Of a DNA stretch of 64,000 bases, positions 10,497-21,384 are shown in pieces. The DNA is taken from assembly GCA_022559845.1 (NCBI GenBank), contig CM040128.1:220581643-220645642 (forward strand), in the 5' to 3' direction. This DNA comes from Amorphophallus konjac (Eukaryota > Streptophyta > Magnoliopsida > Alismatales > Araceae). Each line of letters starts with the position of its first letter. Position 1 is the stretch's first letter. The notes beneath the pieces were generated by a model, which was given only the letters and a program-made list of their open reading frames with translations, ran no database searches and was not told the origin of the DNA. Position numbers and translations under genes: made by a program.

Positions 10497-12871
10497 TGAT
10501 GGGGGCATCCCTTGCCCCACCACTTTTTTCGAAGCTCAGTTGGATCGTCGGCATGCGTCATTATGTTCCCCACATGTTTTTGAGTCTAGTCATGTAATTT
10601 TCATACTTTCTTTGAGTCATAAACTATGTAATTTTCCTTTTATTTGAGTCTAGTGCCTAGGTATAAGGGTCATTTACCTAAGTCTTGAGTCATGTAGTTA
10701 ATTAAGCAGTCTAATGGGCCCAACTAATGGGCTAGGCCCAAGGGCGCCCCTCCCTTGGACTGCTTTGATCATTAGTTAGTTTGTCAGGGTCACTATGGTC
10801 ATATGAAAGTATGGAGCCTATAAATAGGCCTCCCCTCCCTCTCATTGTAACAACTTTTATGATCAATTCAAAAAAATCAAGTGTGCCTTAGTGTTATTGG
10901 AGAGGATTCTCCACTTCTCTCTCTCTCTCTCTATTGGGGTGGATTCCCCTCTTTCCTCTCTCTTCTCTCTCTCTTCTCTCTCTCCCCAAGGAGGAGGTCG
11001 CCCCCCTCTCTCTCTCCTCCTCTCCCAACCACCTCCACTCTCCCACCTACCCCAATTAAGGCTTCTCCTATTCCCCACACCCCCCATTACTCCACCCTTG
11101 TTCCAAGAGAGCCCCACCCAATCCACATACCACCCTCCAACCCCCAACCACCCAATACCCATTCCCAAAGCAACCTTCCCACTACCCCAAGCACCCTTCC
11201 ACCTCCCTAGGCCATTTGAAGTTCAAACTCACCTTCCCTCCACCCACTTGTGCCCCCCCTCACCTTCCCCTCTCCCTCCAAGCCCCAAATTCGCAGCTCC
11301 TCTCTCACCCATAGCAAACACCCCCTTCCAGCCCCCATTCTCCCCTTCCCACACTTTGAAACACCCCCTCCCAGACCCCCTCACAGCTGGGGGTTGCCTC
11401 TATACACAACCACCTCATTTCCCCTCACATCTACCCCATTCCCCATTACCTACCACCACACTCTCAAGTTCTGGTTGCAGGCAGCAGATTGGCCGCAGGT
11501 TGCAGAGGCCACCCCGTCGTCCCCTTGGAGCTTCAGGTGGCATACCATACATCGAAGGAAGCGTCTTCAAGTCATCTTTCCAACGGTGGTGGTGCCGCAT
11601 CTATCCGAGCTCGGAGCTGACTGGAGGAGCAATTCTCGCCCGACTGCGCAAAGTGTCTTTCGACAGGAAACCAGAACCTGAGTGGAGGATCTACTGCGAC
11701 AATCCTACTAGGAATCTGAGCAAGAGTTCTTCATCAAAAGTCTTCTACTCCAAGTCTTCTTTCATTCCCAAAAAGCGTCTTCAAGGCATCGGGATCCAGA
11801 AGTTATCAATTTTCTCCCCCGGGTGCGCGGTTCTGCTTCTACTCAGTCTGCACCGACCCTTCCTCAGTGTTCAGCATCTACCGGCTGACCCTGACAACAT
11901 CTGGCATCCCCGTCAGTCTTGCTTCGAAGAGGACTTGTCAACGGTTCCAACGACTCTAGAGACACCTGATTTGGAGCTCTGGAGTGATCGTGGCAGTCTC
12001 TTCTTCCTGCTATTGTGATCCTGAAGTAGTCAGAACTGACAACCTGTTCCCCTGTTCAAGCTCCTACTCCGACCAGCAGCGGTGCCCGCAGAAATTGACA
12101 AAATTCTGAAGTCATCCTGATCCAGTTACAAAGATTTCCCCACTGGCCCCACCATTAGAACAAATCAGGAGAGGTCGCAGAGGTGCCATCTTCGACTGCT
12201 GGTCCCTGATTCCAGAACATGGACAGAATCGGCGTCGGCGGCCTTTCATCACTTCTAGCTCGAATTCCCCTCCCCGCTTGGCCGGATGAAGGCCCCTCCC
12301 TGCGTGGAGGTAGTATTGAGTGTAACCTCATAATCCCCACCCCAAGATCCCCCCCCCTTGCAAGGGGTGTAGTTCATGTATTAATTCAGGTCGCAGGTTT
12401 GAAGCTCCGTCGACGCGGCGTGCGGGTGCATACCCACGCCTCCCCGCTCGCCCCCGTCTCCGGTCGGAGTCGGCGTCTTCACGCCGGCTAGGTGAGCCTC
12501 GGTCCCTCTCTTGGCTGGTTTCAATTCATTGCTAGCATAGTATTATCGCCATTGTTTCGTCGGATGGTGAATGAGAGCTCGGCCCTAAATTGCTAGTGCC
12601 GTGAGTGACCACTGCGGGCGAGTTGTGAGTGAACCATTACATCCCACACCCTTGGTGTGCTGGCCGCCCATGATTTGGGCATCCCAGGCCCATTTGGGGT
12701 TCTCCCCAAGCTAGCCAACCTTTGGAGCCTCAAGGACCCACCTCGGACCCTCTCCATCATCGCCAAGTTGCCTTCGGGCACTAATGTGCGCCAAGCGAGT
12801 GAGCTCGCTAGTGTGAGTCCGCTGCCCAACTTGAATGCTTGCAAAATAGGTCCAAGGGTGGTTTCACATCA
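10497..12871 (+). repeat. N1 3' LTR
   Basis: The same 2375-bp length and ends as the 5' copy. A G-rich stretch with a purine tail (CCGGGGGTA) immediately precedes it and could serve as the polypurine tract. The long ORF at 10891-12018 is the shifted counterpart of the one in the 5' LTR and is not a gene. Confidence 0.95.
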
Positions 12872-12876
12872 CTTGG
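12872..12876. repeat. Right target-site duplication of N1 (CTTGG)
   Basis: Exact copy of 5174-5178, lying within E1 gag. Confidence 0.95.
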
Positions 12877-13145
12877 CCTTGGGCAGCCACCTGAGCGGGT
12901 GTGGGTGGGCCTTGGGCCACTATAGGAGGGTCTCCGTGCGACATCTTATCCAACCGTCCAACCAGACCTTGGACGGATCTGTCGGATGACTCCATCCGTT
13001 CCTCCATGGCGTTAAAATGGCCATCTATGCAATCCGAGAAGCTCTTAAAGGTTGCCTCGGTTTGGTCCATCTGGTCTACGAGGGTCATGATCGCTTCGCG
13101 CAAGGACTGAAGGTCTCCCTAGATGATATCCCGTGGGTTGGCCAT
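12877..13145 (-). pseudogene. gag: E1 gag, N-terminal part
   Basis: The minus-strand ATG at 13145 (MANPRDII) opens a frame with one early TAG (about 13119). It continues as a charged helical segment (LVDQMDQTEATFKSF..., about 13100-12950), resembling the coiled N-terminus of Gypsy gags. It reaches the N1 insertion at 12876 and continues at 5178 in the same frame. Confidence 0.75.
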
Positions 13146-13462
13146 AGGTGCAGGGCGATGGTATTGGGTACCTTGCCGAGTGGGCATGCAAAGGACACAA
13201 GGACTTGGAGACACAGACCAAAGCAAACAAGTGATGCACCTAGACTTAACCAAGACTCGGTACGTGGCGGAGTTAATCGATCCGAAGATCACTCGCGCAA
13301 GTGTGCGGCCTTCCCGATAGGCATAGCCTAACATTCAGACAACACCTTTTGATATACCTGGTTATTGGGATGAAATGCAACCTAGACCGACTTAGACGAT
13401 GACTAAACGTAAATGACACTCTTTTTTTTTTTTGATTTTAGACACCCTAGACTCAAACTGGC

Positions 13463-13474
13463 GCTCTGATACCA
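13463..13474 (-). other. E1 primer-binding site (tRNA-Met)
   Basis: The minus strand reads TGGTATCAGAGC three bases after the LTR end at 13478, fixing E1 orientation. A run of 11 T at about 13424 lies between it and gag. Confidence 0.9.
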
Positions 13475-13477
13475 AAC

Positions 13478-15650
13478 TGATGCGGGACGGACCACGGACT
13501 CGACTCCAATTGAAATGCGATCCTTGGACTCTATGCAAGCTCGCGATCGTCCCTAACAAGGGAAGCGTCGGACGTGTGTGGTTGAGAAACCGGTAAAGAG
13601 CTAGGGTGATCAACTCAAAAATTCGTGCCCGGATCGGGTCACGGGACAGTCTCGCTCTCTCTCGCAGTAGCGGTGATATAAAAATTATATCAAGCTACGA
13701 TCCTAGCATGCTCTCTAGCAGCGGCATAAAGAAATTTATACGAAATAAAGTAAATGCTGAGTAAGGAGCAAACACGATACCTCCACGCTCTCGGCGTGGG
13801 GAAGAAGACCCCGGCCGAACTCGTACTTCCGGAACAATTACTACACAATAATTACAGCAAGGTAATTTCACTACCCACTCCACGCAGGGAGGTAAAGGGT
13901 AACACAGCGGGACCTGAGAGTAGTGGTTTCGAGTTGACAGGCGGCTTCTTGTGTTGCTTCGGCTACACGCGTACGCACAATCGTGGGCCCACGTGCTGGT
14001 CAGTGGGGCCGCGTGGGATCGGGGTGGCACCACTGTGGTGGGGATGCCCGGAGGAGCGCTCCTTGGGATGGCGGTACGCTGGTTCGCCGGTCGGAGGCCG
14101 GGCGGCTCCGATCTTCACTAGTCGAAGTTGCTGCCCACGGATCTGAATTCTGTTTCAGACCCGCGCGTCCCGACGAAATCTGCCGCTACGGTCACTCCCG
14201 ACATCGGATCGACACACAAGAGGTACCAATGGAAAGCTGACTTGAAATCCTTCGATCTATGGCCAGAGAAAGAAATTTGAATTTCTCGTTGATGGCCTTT
14301 TTCGAATTTTCAAGCTGCTGGCTCACAGGATCTGAAAACTCAGGGCAGATTTGAGTTTTCATGAGAGTTGGCGTTGACCGCGATGTAGAACTTCGATTCA
14401 GCTTTTGAGCCCTTCATGAAAGTTGTAGAGGCTAAAGAGAGGAAACGGGGATATATCGTATGAAAGGTTTGGTGAAAGTTTCGATTGTTTGGGGATTTTA
14501 TATTGACTTGGGGTCGGATCTGGACAGTAGAAATAGAAATGAAGTTGGGGAAAAGACACAATTTCTAAAAATAGGTAAAAGGCTTTTGAAATTCTACAAA
14601 AATTTGTGAAGGATGGGGATGGCGGAAAGAACCTCCAATAAATTTGGGGATTCAAACAAAAATCAAGAAGTGGGTCAAAAGGGGGAAGAACTAAGCTTCT
14701 GCTACACTGATCTGAAAAGGGACAGATCAGGAAGATAGAAAGACACGAAAATGGAAAAATATAAAAGGAAGGTGAAATAACGGGATAATTTTACTGGAGG
14801 GTGGGGATCAAGTGAGGAACCAAACATGAAAATCTCAACTCCAGAGGATGTCGGAGTTGGGATTTAAAAATCCTGGAGTGAACCTCTATCCAGCAGAATA
14901 GAACCTTGGACAGCACTTCGGAAGCGGCTTCACGGCGGCTCGATGGCGGCACGAACGGCGGCGGCGGCACCAGAGATGAATCTAGAGATAGAGGGGCTAA
15001 GATAGAAGGGGTTTCCACCATGAAATATTGAAGGAGGAAGAACACCAGGGAGAGAGGGGAGGGGTGCAAATTTGCTCCAATGCTTGCACAATTTTTCTTC
15101 TCATTAATTCATGAAAAAGGGAAATACAAGCCTTATATAATAAATGGAAAATGACCACTAATGCCCTCAGATCTAGGGTTGGGAGGGGTATACAAGGTAT
15201 AGAACTAATTAGTTCAAATGGCCATTTTACAAAAATTAAAATGGAACAAAATAGGGGGGGCGCCCCTTGACTAGGTGGGTGTGGTAGGTGGCCTACCCTT
15301 GACATTTTAAATCACTTGTCTCCCCCATGTGTCAATTGACTTGTCAAACCTTCTAGATGTCACCTTGGCCTTTGACCAGCCCCACATGGATGAGGTGGAC
15401 CAATGGGATAGGAGTGGGGGCCCCCTTGCAAGTCCTACTGGCATTTTGCATATAAACCCACGCAATCCTAAGGAAGAACTAATAGGCTCATAAAGCCTTA
15501 CAATTTCGAATCTACTTCCCCTAGGATATAAAAATAAATAAAAGGACACAAATACAAAAATAAAATGTACATGCTCGGAGTTGATTCCCATCAGAAAAGT
15601 TGGACACATTATCCAGCTCAAACAGTAATCAAAACATTCAATGTCCAAAG
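13478..15650 (-). repeat. E1 5' LTR
   Basis: The part 13478-15062 matches the copy at 2209-3830. The remainder to about 15647/15650 is found only here and is taken as U3, because S1 gag resumes exactly afterwards and a minus-strand TTATATAAGG lies at 15131-15140. The outer boundary is inferred from the gag junction and the GAAAA repeat. Confidence 0.75.
15133..15140 (-). promoter_or_regulatory. TATA box of the E1 5' LTR
   Basis: TTATATAA on the minus strand is followed by a leader with CCCTCCCCTCTCTCCC, the same order as in the related solo LTR at 18849. Confidence 0.6.
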
Positions 15651-16110
15651 GAAAATTCAATAAACAATGCTGGACGACCATCTAAAACAGGAATGAACTT
15701 TGTGAAGAATTTCTCTAAGCCCATTCACCAGAACAGAAGTGGTAGCTGGACTGGGCAAATGTATTAGAATAAAAGCTGGAACTACTATAAAAGAATGGGT
15801 CCGAACAGTAGTTACTGGAGAAATAACACTCACCCTCAAAAACTTGTTAATCAATAAGCGCACAGAAGATACCCCAGGGATGAGAAGCCTAATAACTGGA
15901 ATATATTTCACTTCTCCAGACCAGCTGGACATAATTCTGATCACAATTTCAATAGACCCGAAATTAAGATGCAAGAGAAAAACAAGTTGAAACAATTTTG
16001 GATTCCTAAACACCTGCTTAAAGATTTGAATGTTGTCTTTGGACCCAACTTATCTTGGGATCCAAACCACTTTGCTTGATTTCGTTTGTGTAGGTTTACC
16101 TGGTAGCTAA
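15651..16110 (+). pseudogene. gag: S1 gag C-terminus and gag-pol junction
   Basis: The frame interrupted at 2208 resumes here with NFVKNFSKPIHQ and NYYKRMGPNSSYW, followed by the KQFWIPK...GPNLSWDP block that precedes protease in Sireviruses. In-frame TAG (about 15763), TAA (about 15855) and TGA (16078) break it. The last stop is followed by a T-rich stretch ending GTGTAG, which resembles a splice acceptor before the protease frame. Confidence 0.8.
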
Positions 16111-16669
16111 GAACAAAAAATGGTATCTTGACAGTGGCTGCTCCAAGCACATGACAAGAGACCGATCCAAGTTCAGCAAGTTAGAAATGAAGGTAGGGCG
16201 TCTGGTCAAATTCGGAGGAAAGAACAGAGGTATGATCATTGGGGTTGGCACAGTTGGTAAGTCCTCCACTAACTCAATTGAGAAAGTCTTACTTGTGGAA
16301 GGTCTTCAACACAATCTGATTAGCATTAGTCAATTATGTGACAAGGGTCACAGGGTTGTGTTTGACAATAACTCATGCAAAATCTTTGAAATAAATTCTG
16401 ATCGTGTTAAATTTGTAGCAAACAGGACCAATAATGTCTACATGGTAGACTTAGATGTTGAGTCTGAATCTAATCTCTGCTTGTCTGCTAATTCTGAAAG
16501 TGATGCTTTTGATTGGCATAGACGGTTAGGCCATGCTAGTTTTTCTACTTTGAATAAATTGATCAAGCATGATATAGTAAGAGGCATGCCTAAAATCAAG
16601 TTTAGTTCAGTCTCAAAAATCTGTGATGCCTGTGCTCTAGCAAACAGACTAGGAAGTCCTTCAAACTAA
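16111..16669 (+). pseudogene. pol: S1 protease and GAG-pre-integrase region
   Basis: WYLDSGCSKHMT (catalytic Asp at 16130-16132) marks the Copia aspartic protease. About 130 codons later comes the GAG-pre-integrase block with DWHRRLGHASF and CDACALA, supplying the His/Cys residues of the zinc-binding domain. The frame shifts by one base between about 16630 and 16660 relative to the integrase core. Confidence 0.9.
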
Positions 16670-16680
16670 GATATGAGCCA

Positions 16681-17712
16681 TTGTCTTCTAGACCAATGGA
16701 ACTTCTTCATATGGACCTCTTCGGTCCTACTAGAACTCAGAGTCTTAATGGAAGTAGGTTTGGTTATGTGATCATTGATGACCACTCTAGATTTTCATGG
16801 ATCTTTTTCTTAGCTAACAAAAATGATGCTTTTCAAAAATTCAAACAATTTTTCAATAAGGTCAAACAAGAAGGAAAACATAAGATTTGTTTAATTCAAT
16901 CTGACCATGGAGGTGAATTTGAAAACTCCATGTTTTTAGACTATCGTAAAAGTAAAGGACTAACACACAAGTTTTCTTCTCCCAGGACACCAGAGCATAA
17001 TGGAATTGTGGAGAGAAGAAATCGAACCATTGTGGAGATGGCCCGAACCATGCTAATTGAGAGTCATCTACCAAGAATGTTCTGGGCAGAGGCGGCCAAT
17101 ACAGCAACTTATACAATCAATAGGGCCATGGTAAGACCAATTCACAAGAAAACCCCCTATGAGCTATTCAAAGGTAAGAAACCAAACTTGGCTCATTTCA
17201 GGATTTTTGGTGCTAAATGCTTTATCCATAATAATGACAAGAAAGACCTAGCTAAGTTTGATGCTAAAAGCTATCCTAGAATATTTTTAGGATACTCTGA
17301 AGTATCAAGAGCATATAGGGTCTTTAACATAATTGATCAGAAAGTTGAAGAGTCTCCACATATCATTTTTGGTGAAGCAAAAGATGCTACTAACATTAAA
17401 GATGCTGACAGGGATTCCAGGCATGATGGAGAATTCCTAGAAGACAAAGAAGAAGAGGAGGTTCAGCCGAATGAAACATCAGATGCTCCCAACCAGGTAG
17501 GGTCAGCTAAAACAGGTGAGTCTTCAATAAATGTTAGATACCTTAAAGATTACCCAATAGATAACATCCTAGGCAACCTTGAAGATCCTCTTAGAACTAG
17601 GTCTCACTTTTGGAATGTTCATAATCAAGACCTAATTGCCTTGGTCTCACAAATTGAATCCAAATCAGTAGAAGAGGCCTTAAGTGATCAATCTTGGATT
17701 AAGAGGAGTTAG
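16681..17712 (+). pseudogene. pol: S1 integrase core and linker
   Basis: The open frame encodes a Copia integrase with all three DDE residues: Asp in HMDLFGP (about 16708), Asp in QSDHGGEF (about 16901) and Glu in GIVERRN (about 17010). GKKPNLAHFRIFGAKCF and the acidic linker before RT follow. It stops at 17712, inside the linker, so the polyprotein is broken here. Confidence 0.92.
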
Positions 17713-18100
17713 GTCAGTTTGAGAGAAATAATGTTTGAGAGCTAGTTCCAAGATCAAAAAATACTAATGTCATAGGAACTAAGTGGGTGTTTAAGAATAA
17801 AATGAATGAAGATGGAATCATCTCTAGAAATAAAGCCAGACTGGTAGCCAAGGGCTACTGTCAGGAATTTAGAGTTGACTTCGATGAGTCCTTGCACTTG
17901 TAGCTAGGATGGAAGCTATAAGAATATTGTTATCATTTGCATGCTCCAAGAATATAAAACTCCAACAAATGGATGTGAAGAATGCATTTTTAAATGGAGT
18001 TATCAAAGAAAAAGTTTTTTTTGAACAACCTCCCGGATTTCAGTTCTCTCCACAACCTAACCAAGTTTTCAGGTTGAACAAAGCCCTATACAGTCTTGGA
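17713..18100 (+). pseudogene. pol: S1 reverse transcriptase, N-terminal fragment
   Basis: IGTKWVFKNKMNEDG, RNKARLVAKGY and, after a small deletion/frameshift near 17895, QMDVKNAFLNG and LNKALYSL are Copia RT blocks. Similarity ends at about 18100 where T1 begins. The YVDD region and RNase H are not found further on. Confidence 0.9.
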
Positions 18101-18375
18101 GAGGGGGATTTTTGCAACCCATTCAAAGAGCAGCCGAACTAGGCCCATCAGGACCAAACAAGGCCACGCTCGCCCGAGTGATAGCCCACAGGGCCCACTC
18201 CGGACTAAAAGCCCAATAAAAGATCGCTCGAGGACCCAACCTTCCTAGGCGGCCCTCAGGCTCGGAAGGCCCGAGCGACGGTCAGGTCATCAGAATGATC
18301 TACGCCCGATCTATCCTCATCCAGGATATAGGGAGGCACACACGATCGTTCCGACCCATCTCCGTCCGAGCTAGG
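18101..18375 (+). repeat. T1 5' LTR, left part
   Basis: GC-rich DNA between the end of S1 RT and the TSD of the solo LTR. The LTR continues at 20849-21347, giving roughly 775 bp when joined. Its true first base is not fixed; TGGAGAGGG at 18097 is a possible TG start. Confidence 0.55.
18371..18375. repeat. Left target-site duplication of solo LTR (CTAGG)
   Basis: CTAGG precedes the TG at 18376 and recurs at 20844-20848 right after ...CGCATCA. Note that CTAGGCCCATCA also occurs at 18139-18150 and 20844-20855, an unexplained 12-base match. Confidence 0.75.
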
Positions 18376-18504
18376 TGGTGAGGACACCCGAGCTAGAATA
18401 CGGATCGACTCGGAGAGCCACCGGTACCGGACACGCAGTTCGACCCAGTCAACACCGACATCCTTGTGGCTGGGGAATAGTCTTGAGTCTCCATTGGAGC
18501 ATTG

Positions 18505-18665
18505 ACACTTAGTACATATTTTTGTACGTATTCGTATTTTGTACATATTTTTATATATATTTTTATACGTATTTTTATATGTACTTGTATTGTGTACGTA
18601 TTTGGCATTATGTACGTATTTGGTTGTATTATGTATTGTGTACGTCTTAGGTGTGTCTTTGGTAT
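18505..18665. repeat. Degenerate TACGTATTTTTATAT-type tandem array
   Basis: About ten imperfect units built on GTACGTATTT, GTACATATTTTT and related words occupy the U3 of the solo LTR. Confidence 0.75.
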
Positions 18666-18845
18666 GTAATTTGAATTTTATCCAAGGAGGGAAAGGGATC
18701 CAATGGATTTGAAATTCAAATGGGTTCAAAATCCAAGGAGAGAAAGTGGAGCTCATGATGAGTTCCAAGGTGGAAAAGGGGGCCCATGGATTTCAAATTC
18801 AAATGGGTTCAAATTCAAACTCCAAGGAGGGAAGATGGAGCCCAT
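18665..18845. repeat. Imperfect repeats of TTCAAATTCAAATGGGTTCAAA blocks
   Basis: Two to three units of CCAAGGAGGGAA...GGATTTGAAATTCAAATGGG follow one another just upstream of the solo LTR TATA box, suggesting duplicated U3 elements. Confidence 0.7.
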
Positions 18846-20843
18846 ACTCTATATATTACCTTGTATTCCCCTCTTGGGAGGATTGATGAATGAATGAAAA
18901 TTGAGTTTGTGCCAAGAGCATTTCCTTCTTCTCCCTCCCTCTCCCTCTCCATGAAGGGTGTGACTCCCTCTCCCCCCCTCTTCCCCTCTCTCTAGGGTGC
19001 GACGCCCTATTCCTTTCTCTTGCAGGTCCTTGGCTGACTCCATCTGCTGGAGGTGCCCCCCCGTCATCGCCCTCTCAAGCCCGGAGCCATGGACGAAAGG
19101 CTGGCCTCAAGCATGGAGGAGGTGAACCAAGAGGCCCTGCGCCCAGATCTGGTTGTCTGCCTGCAGATTTGAGGCCGGAATATCTGGTTGGTACGCCCCC
19201 CTCCGACCTTAACCCATGTTGGTGTCTTCTTGGATTTTCTTCCCCTTTGAGTCCCCAAACCGTGACAGAAAACCCCGCCTCAAAATTCGTCCATGGGAGA
19301 AAGTTTCCTTCAAAGGCCTTGAGCCCTATGCAGACTGCACCTGGACTGTCTGCTCCTGGGACAGAGCCTCCTGGGACAGCCATTCACACCCCTCTCCCGA
19401 CCTTGGGCCATCCAACACTCTTCAGAGAAGTTCTCACCCTCCCTGTCCCCGAACCAGCAGCTCATGTCTCGTCTCAAAATTCGCTCTGGGTAAAAAGTTC
19501 TCTTTGGAGCAACTTTTGCTGCACTGACTGCCTGTTTGCAGCCCTAGCGGGACAGAGCCAAAACCCTCACAAAGGAACAACCCTCAAACCCTGTTGGATC
19601 GACCTGAGATTTTGAGCACCTCTCCTACACGTCCCAAACCATCTCCAGAAATTTTCCCGCTCTCCAAAAAGCCTGTTTCCTTTGCTGACCACGTCCGCCA
19701 TCCTGGGTCTCAGTTCTGACTGCACTGAAGTGTAGAACTGAGCCCCAACTCCACTGCTCCCCATGCCCAAAACTCCCACTGCGCACCCACCCACAACTTG
19801 GCCCTAGCCTAGCCCCCCACAGTCACCTATGCACCAGAGAAAATCCCACCTCAAACGCTGCCCGAAAGCCTCCGTACCAGTCATTCTTCCGGCCTCTATT
19901 GCGGTGACAGGCAGACTGGCAGATTGCGCAAGAGGTGTTTGAAAATTCACCACGGTCGCCACCGACTTCGTCTGTGGCTCTCCTTCCATGGGCGTCTCAG
20001 GGACACCCCCTCCAGTGCCCACGCCAAGTTTCGCGGCAATTGGTCGAGGTGAAGGTCACCTTCCAGGCTCCCCTCCCCACTGTTCACCAGCACCTGGGCA
20101 GACAGACCAGCAGTCTGCCCGCCGTCCGTGCTCTCACCGGTGGCCCACGGCAGCACCGACGGCACCCGTCTTCTTCCTGGAGGAGCAACCCCATGTCAGC
20201 ACGCCGCCTGGGGACCCCAGCTGTCTCAGGCCCCCCCAGGAGTCGCCTCCTTGCAGAAGCTCGCAGCGGTACCAGTGGATGACGAGCGACACCGATCCCG
20301 TGCCCGTCACCCCTCGTCGCACAGCCTCCGGATTCTTGTGTAGCCTTTTACCTCCCTGCGAGGAGTGGACATATTTGTGGATTTGTACTTGATAGCTCTT
20401 GTACCGGTGGTTGTGTGACTTGGCCGGGTCTCTTCCCCACGCCCCGAGCGTGGAGGTACGCACCCCACTCCTCACTCGATCGTACTTGCTCATTTCGTAT
20501 AGTTTCTTGATGCCGCTGCTTGAGTGCTCGTAGGAGTCCTAGCTCGTATAAATTTAGTCACTGCTACGGTGAGTGAGTGAGGCCGTCTCGTGGCTCATCC
20601 GAGTTACGAGTGTGGAGTCGACCACCCTAGTCCACGCCGGTTGTCACGACCGTGCGGATCGGCACGCTTCCCTCTTTGGGGGCACTCGTAAGTTTTAGTT
20701 TCTTGTTCCTTAGACATAGTTCCACCTTGGGAACTTAGGGTGTGAGTCTACGCCAATCTTAAAACTGCAAATCGCTAGTCTCAAGTTGTCTAGTTAGTCA
20801 CATTTGCATCTAGAGTCCTAGCCCACCTAATTGTCCCGCATCA

Positions 20844-21347
20844 CTAGGCCCATCACCCGATATGGCTGGCCCCCCTAAGCTCGAAACAGTCGACCGTCGA
20901 TTGCTTATCCATGCAGCCGTTAAGAGTCCTCTGTGAGCAGGAATTTATAAGGGTGAGGGACTCCAGCTCCCCAAGGTGATAACGCTCCCACGATGAGGCA
21001 GTAAAAGTCCACGTTGAGGACGTAACTCCCACCTGAAACCCCTCGACTTATAGGACTCCGGAAGGTGGCGCACTATTTAACCCAGGGATACCCTCCGGCG
21101 AAAGGTAAGGGCAACCTCACGCCCAAACCCCTGAGCAGGAACCACTTCACCCTTCTGGTGGAGAGGGATCTCGCGCAGAAGCTACTTCCTCCCTATGTTG
21201 CTCCCACCATAGCTTTACTGACTTAAGCATCGAAGGGTTTGCCCCAGGGACTCATCCCTGGGCCCCCTGATCCGTTTCCCTTTCTTGCAGTTCACAATCC
21301 GGTGATCTTCTGCCCGCTCAGGACCTGCGCGAGATCACGCCTCTTCA
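20844..21347 (+). repeat. T1 5' LTR, right part
   Basis: It begins with the right CTAGG duplication of the solo LTR and ends ...CCTCTTCA, two bases before the primer site. It contains no convincing ORF. Confidence 0.7.
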
Positions 21348-21349
21348 TC

Positions 21350-21367
21350 TGGCGCCGCCTGTGAGAA
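21350..21367 (+). other. T1 primer-binding site (TGGCGCC type)
   Basis: TGGCGCCGCCTGTGAGAA resembles the TGGCGCCGTCTGTGGGAA primer sites common in plant Tat-type Gypsy elements. It stands two bases after the LTR end. Confidence 0.75.
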
Positions 21368-21384
21368 ACGTATAAGAGGCCAGT

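Larger units (their letters stand above)
5179..12871 (+). mobile_element. N1: non-autonomous Gypsy element, complete with both LTRs and TSD
   Basis: Both LTRs are 2375 bp, start TGATGGGGGCATC and end TTTCACATCA, and are flanked by a perfect 5-bp TSD. The internal region is only 2.9 kb, with a primer site, a gag-derived ORF with a zinc knuckle, and no protease, RT, RNase H or integrase. By eye the first 405 bases of the two LTRs differ at 7 positions, so the insertion is younger than E1 and S1. LTR termini, LTR length and gag relate it to G3 at 57.7-63.6 kb, the probable helper type. Confidence 0.92.
2209..15650 (-). mobile_element. E1: Gypsy element with gag only, minus strand, inserted in S1 gag
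   Basis: Two copies of one LTR family (2209 to about 3830, and 13478 to about 15650) bound a minus-strand primer site and a gag frame. The gag is split by the later insertion N1. No protease, RT or integrase is present: gag is followed within 70 bases by the truncated LTR. The element is therefore an internally deleted or non-autonomous Gypsy. The left LTR lacks about 580 bases of its start, so a deletion took pol and U3 together. By eye the first 335 aligned bases of the two LTRs differ at about 26 positions. Confidence 0.8.
18376..20843 (+). repeat. Solo LTR of the E1 family (plus orientation)
   Basis: It starts TGGTGAGGACACC and ends TTGTCCCGCATCA, the same end as the E1 LTRs read on their strand. 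It shares with them the blocks TTCCCCACGCC..GAGCGTGGAGGTA (about 20430) and ATGCCGCTGCT (about 20510). A TATA-like CTATATATT is at 18849-18857, followed by a CT-rich leader as in E1. No primer site or gag follows, and a CTAGG duplication flanks it, so it is a solo LTR left by recombination. The many ORFs of 70-190 codons inside have no recognisable domain. Confidence 0.75.

Noticed and set aside
15304..15320. TGTCAAGGG (minus strand, from 15304) as the start of the E1 5' LTR
   Set aside because: It would leave about 350 bases between the LTR and the point where S1 gag resumes, with no matching TSD; the boundary at 15647-15650 restores the gag frame.
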